From an uncultured beta proteobacterium (GTDB taxonomy: Bacteria; Pseudomonadota; Gammaproteobacteria; Burkholderiales; Rhodocyclaceae): a stretch of DNA of 8,146 bases. The stretch spans positions 1-8,146 of the forward strand of contig CAIYYE010000001.1 of the NCBI GenBank assembly GCA_903930395.1, given 5' to 3'. A program made the position numbers and the translations under genes. The notes under the pieces are model-generated. The model ran no database searches and was not told where the DNA came from. It saw only the letters and a program-made list of their open reading frames with translations. How positions within the stretch are numbered: the stretch's first letter is position 1; every line of letters starts with the position of its first letter. Shown one piece after another: positions 5,838-8,146 of the stretch.

Positions 5838-6758
5838 TTAGACGGTGGCGAGCCAGTCGGCATGCGCAGCCGAGCGGCCATAGACCACGTCGAAATATTT
5901 TTCTTGCAGCGCCTTGGTGATCGGGCCGCGACAGCCGGCACCGATCTGGCGGTTGTCGAGTTCGCGGATCGGCGTGACTTCGGCGGCGGTGCCCGTGAAG
6001 AAGGCTTCGTCGGCGCAATAGACTTCATCACGCGTGATGCGCTTTTCGATGACTTCAACGCCCATTTCGCCGGCCAGCTGGATCACCGTGGCGCGTGTGA
6101 TGCCTTCGAGGCAGGCCGTCAGATCGGGCGTGTAGAGCTTGCCGTTCTTGACGATGAAGATGTTCTCGCCGGCGCCTTCGCAGACATAGCCTTCCGGATC
6201 GAGGAGCAGGGCTTCGTCGTAGCCGTCCGTCGTCGCCTCGTTGTTGGCGAGGATGGAGTTCATGTAATTGCCCGAGGCCTTGGCGCGGACCATCGTGATA
6301 TTCACGTGGTGACGCGTGTAGGACGAGGTCTTGATGCGGATGCCGCGTTGCATGCCTTCTTCGCCCAGATAGGCACCCCAGGGCCAGGCCGCGATGATGA
6401 CGTGCACCTTGGCGCCCTTGGGCGAAACGCCCATCTTTTCCGAGCCGTAGAAGGCGAGCGGACGCAGGTAGCCGGATTCAAGCTTGTTGGCGCGGATGAC
6501 TTCCTTCTGCGCCTCGTTGAGTTCTTCGGCCGAGAAGGGCATCTGCATCTGGAAAATGTGAGCCGAACGGAACAGGCGTTCGGTGTGTTCCTTGAGGCGG
6601 AAAATCGCCGTGCCGCGCTCGGTCTTGTAGGCACGGACGCCCTCGAAGACACCCATGCCGTAATGCAGGGAGTGGGTGAGGACGTGGGTGGTGGCTTCAC
6701 GCCAGGGCACCAGTTTGCCGTCTTGCCAAATAAAGCCGTCGCGATCCGACATGGACAT
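5838..6758 (-). CDS. ilvE: branched-chain amino acid aminotransferase
   Basis: A 306-residue class IV PLP aminotransferase, near the E. coli IlvE length (309). It performs the last step of valine, isoleucine and leucine synthesis (2-keto acid plus glutamate) in the cytoplasm. Visible marks: HSLHYGMGVFEGVRAY at 29-44, the PLP-binding Lys160 in RAKASGNYMNS, the cofactor loop EGAGENIF, GITRATVIQLA and the C-terminal FTGTAAEVTPI block. The ExxRxY-type start and EGVRAY separate it from D-amino-acid transaminase and ADC lyase of the same fold. The start is ATG 6758-6756, because GGAG lies 8 nt upstream; the second ATG (6752) would be too far. It heads the minus-strand array, facing the nudJ group across an 89-bp gap, so the array's main promoter is probably there. 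Confidence 0.95.
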   Translation of the reverse strand: MSMSDRDGFIWQDGKLVPWREATTHVLTHSLHYGMGVFEGVRAYKTERGTAIFRLKEHTERLFRSAHIFQMQMPFSAEELNEAQKEVIRANKLESGYLRPLAFYGSEKMGVSPKGAKVHVIIAAWPWGAYLGEEGMQRGIRIKTSSYTRHHVNITMVRAKASGNYMNSILANNEATTDGYDEALLLDPEGYVCEGAGENIFIVKNGKLYTPDLTACLEGITRATVIQLAGEMGVEVIEKRITRDEVYCADEAFFTGTAAEVTPIRELDNRQIGAGCRGPITKALQEKYFDVVYGRSAAHADWLATV

Positions 6759-6847
6759 GTTCGATTCTCCGTGTTGCGCGTATCAAAGCCGACAATTCTA
6801 GCCGAAATCAGACGTTAAAATAACGCTTTTGCCGATAGAGCTTTCCC
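6759..6847. promoter_or_regulatory. divergent promoter region between ilvE and nudJ
   Basis: This 89-bp gap separates two diverging gene groups and must hold, or lie next to, the start signals of both. On the minus strand TAGAAT (ATTCTA at 6795-6800) is a fair -10 box about 36 nt before the ilvE start. On the plus strand TAAAAT at 6816-6821 is a fair -10 box about 26 nt before the nudJ start. I cannot find a good -35 for either at standard spacing. The plus -10 candidate lies inside CGTTA-AAA-TAACG (6813-6825), a small inverted repeat that could be an operator half-site pair or chance. Box assignments are tentative. Confidence 0.4.
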
Positions 6848-7296
6848 ATGGTCTGGAAACCCCACGTGACTGTCGCCGCCGTTGTTCAGCGTGACGGCAA
6901 ATTTCTGCTGGTTGAGGAGGAGACGGACGTCGGGCTGGCCTTCAATCAGCCGGCCGGACATCTTGAGGAAGGCGAGGCGCTGGTCGATGCCGTCGTCCGC
7001 GAGACGCTGGAAGAAACGGCCTATCACTTCAAGCCAACGCATCTGGTCGGCATCTACCACTGGCAGCATCCGACCAAGGAAGACACGACCTACCTGCGCT
7101 TCGCCTTCGCCGGGGAGTTGCGCGGCTACGAAGCCGGCCGCCGGCTCGATGACGGCATCGTCGGCGCTCGCTGGCTGACGCTGGACGAAGTGAAGGCAAC
7201 CCAGGCGCGGCATCGCAGTCCGCTGATCCTCCGCTGCATCGAGGATCTGCTGGCCGGCCGGAAATATCCGCTCGACTTGCTGGTGCATTACGACTG

Positions 7297-7297
<1 letters not shown>
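6848..7297 (+). CDS. nudJ: Nudix hydrolase, NudJ (YmfB) type
   Basis: A 149-residue Nudix hydrolase resembling E. coli NudJ from its first residues (KPHVTVAAVVQRDGKFLLVE) to the C-terminal RSPL and YPLDLL elements. NudJ is a cytoplasmic phosphatase acting on nucleoside di- and triphosphates and on the thiamin precursor HMP-PP. The Nudix box spans residues 37-59: Gly37, Glu43, Arg51-Glu52 and Glu55-Glu56 are in place, so metal-dependent hydrolysis is likely. The usual glycine after EE-x is Ala58 (EETAY). NQPAGHLEEGE precedes it as in the family. The start ATG 6848 has a weak AGAG site 7 nt upstream. The stop overlaps the next start (TGATG). A nudJ-mnmA neighbourhood also exists in E. coli, which supports the call; here one extra gene is inserted between them. 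Confidence 0.9.

Positions 7298-8146
<849 letters not shown>

Noticed and set aside
5824..6018. Upstream extension of the zinc-finger frame to 127 residues
   Set aside because: The extension overlaps the end of ilvE in another frame and is Arg-rich. The internal ATG at 5823 has AGGGAG at ideal spacing.
5862..6818. 318-codon open frame on the plus strand opposite ilvE
   Set aside because: It is an antisense shadow created by strong third-position GC bias. IlvE on the other strand has all its catalytic motifs and a good ribosome site, and the shadow product shows no recognisable domain.

Overview
This is a compact, high-GC chromosomal window from a Gram-negative bacterium. A betaproteobacterium of the Rhodocyclales type (Dechloromonas/Azonexus-like) fits best, but that is inferred from protein flavour and gene order and cannot be proven here. 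It holds 11 coding regions, two of them cut by the window edges. I see no rRNA, tRNA, CRISPR array, insertion sequence, integrase or compositional island. This is mostly core genome.

Layout. (1) Bases 1-139 are the last 45 codons of a plus-strand gene I cannot identify. (2) From 6758 down to 140 lies a minus-strand array of eight genes, in order of transcription: ilvE (branched-chain aminotransferase), a 62-residue CHCC zinc-finger protein, waaF (LPS heptosyltransferase II), an NTF2/SnoaL-like small protein, a YheT-type alpha/beta hydrolase, a phosphomannomutase/phosphoglucomutase (AlgC type), an EAL-HDOD signalling protein, and a small two-helix membrane protein. Most junctions are tight: 14 nt, 64 nt, a 4-nt ATGA overlap, 7 nt, 8 nt, 8 nt and 81 nt. 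Co-transcription of most of the set is therefore likely. (3) From 6848 to the right edge lies a divergent plus-strand group: a NudJ-type Nudix hydrolase, a secreted protein of unknown function, and the start of mnmA (tRNA 2-thiouridylase). These junctions overlap by 1 nt and 8 nt. The two groups share an 89-bp divergent intergenic region (6759-6847).

How the genes fit together. waaF and the PMM/PGM both serve envelope polysaccharide: heptose addition to the LPS inner core, and supply of mannose-1-P or glucose-1-P. The EAL-HDOD protein sits directly behind the PMM/PGM with its ribosome binding site overlapping that gene's stop codon, which hints at a link between surface sugar supply and c-di-GMP-type signalling. 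ilvE belongs to amino acid metabolism and is probably there through conserved gene order. NudJ next to MnmA is a pairing also found in E. coli.

The items most worth a second look are: a palindromic repeat with two mutually exclusive hairpins immediately before the waaF start codon; the secreted protein between nudJ and mnmA, which carries what looks like an unannotated transglutaminase/papain-type Cys-His-Asp arrangement; the EAL-HDOD protein, which keeps most catalytic residues but has lost the loop-6 motif; and the convergent stop codons that abut inside a 14-bp perfect palindrome. I found no convincing new multi-gene system.
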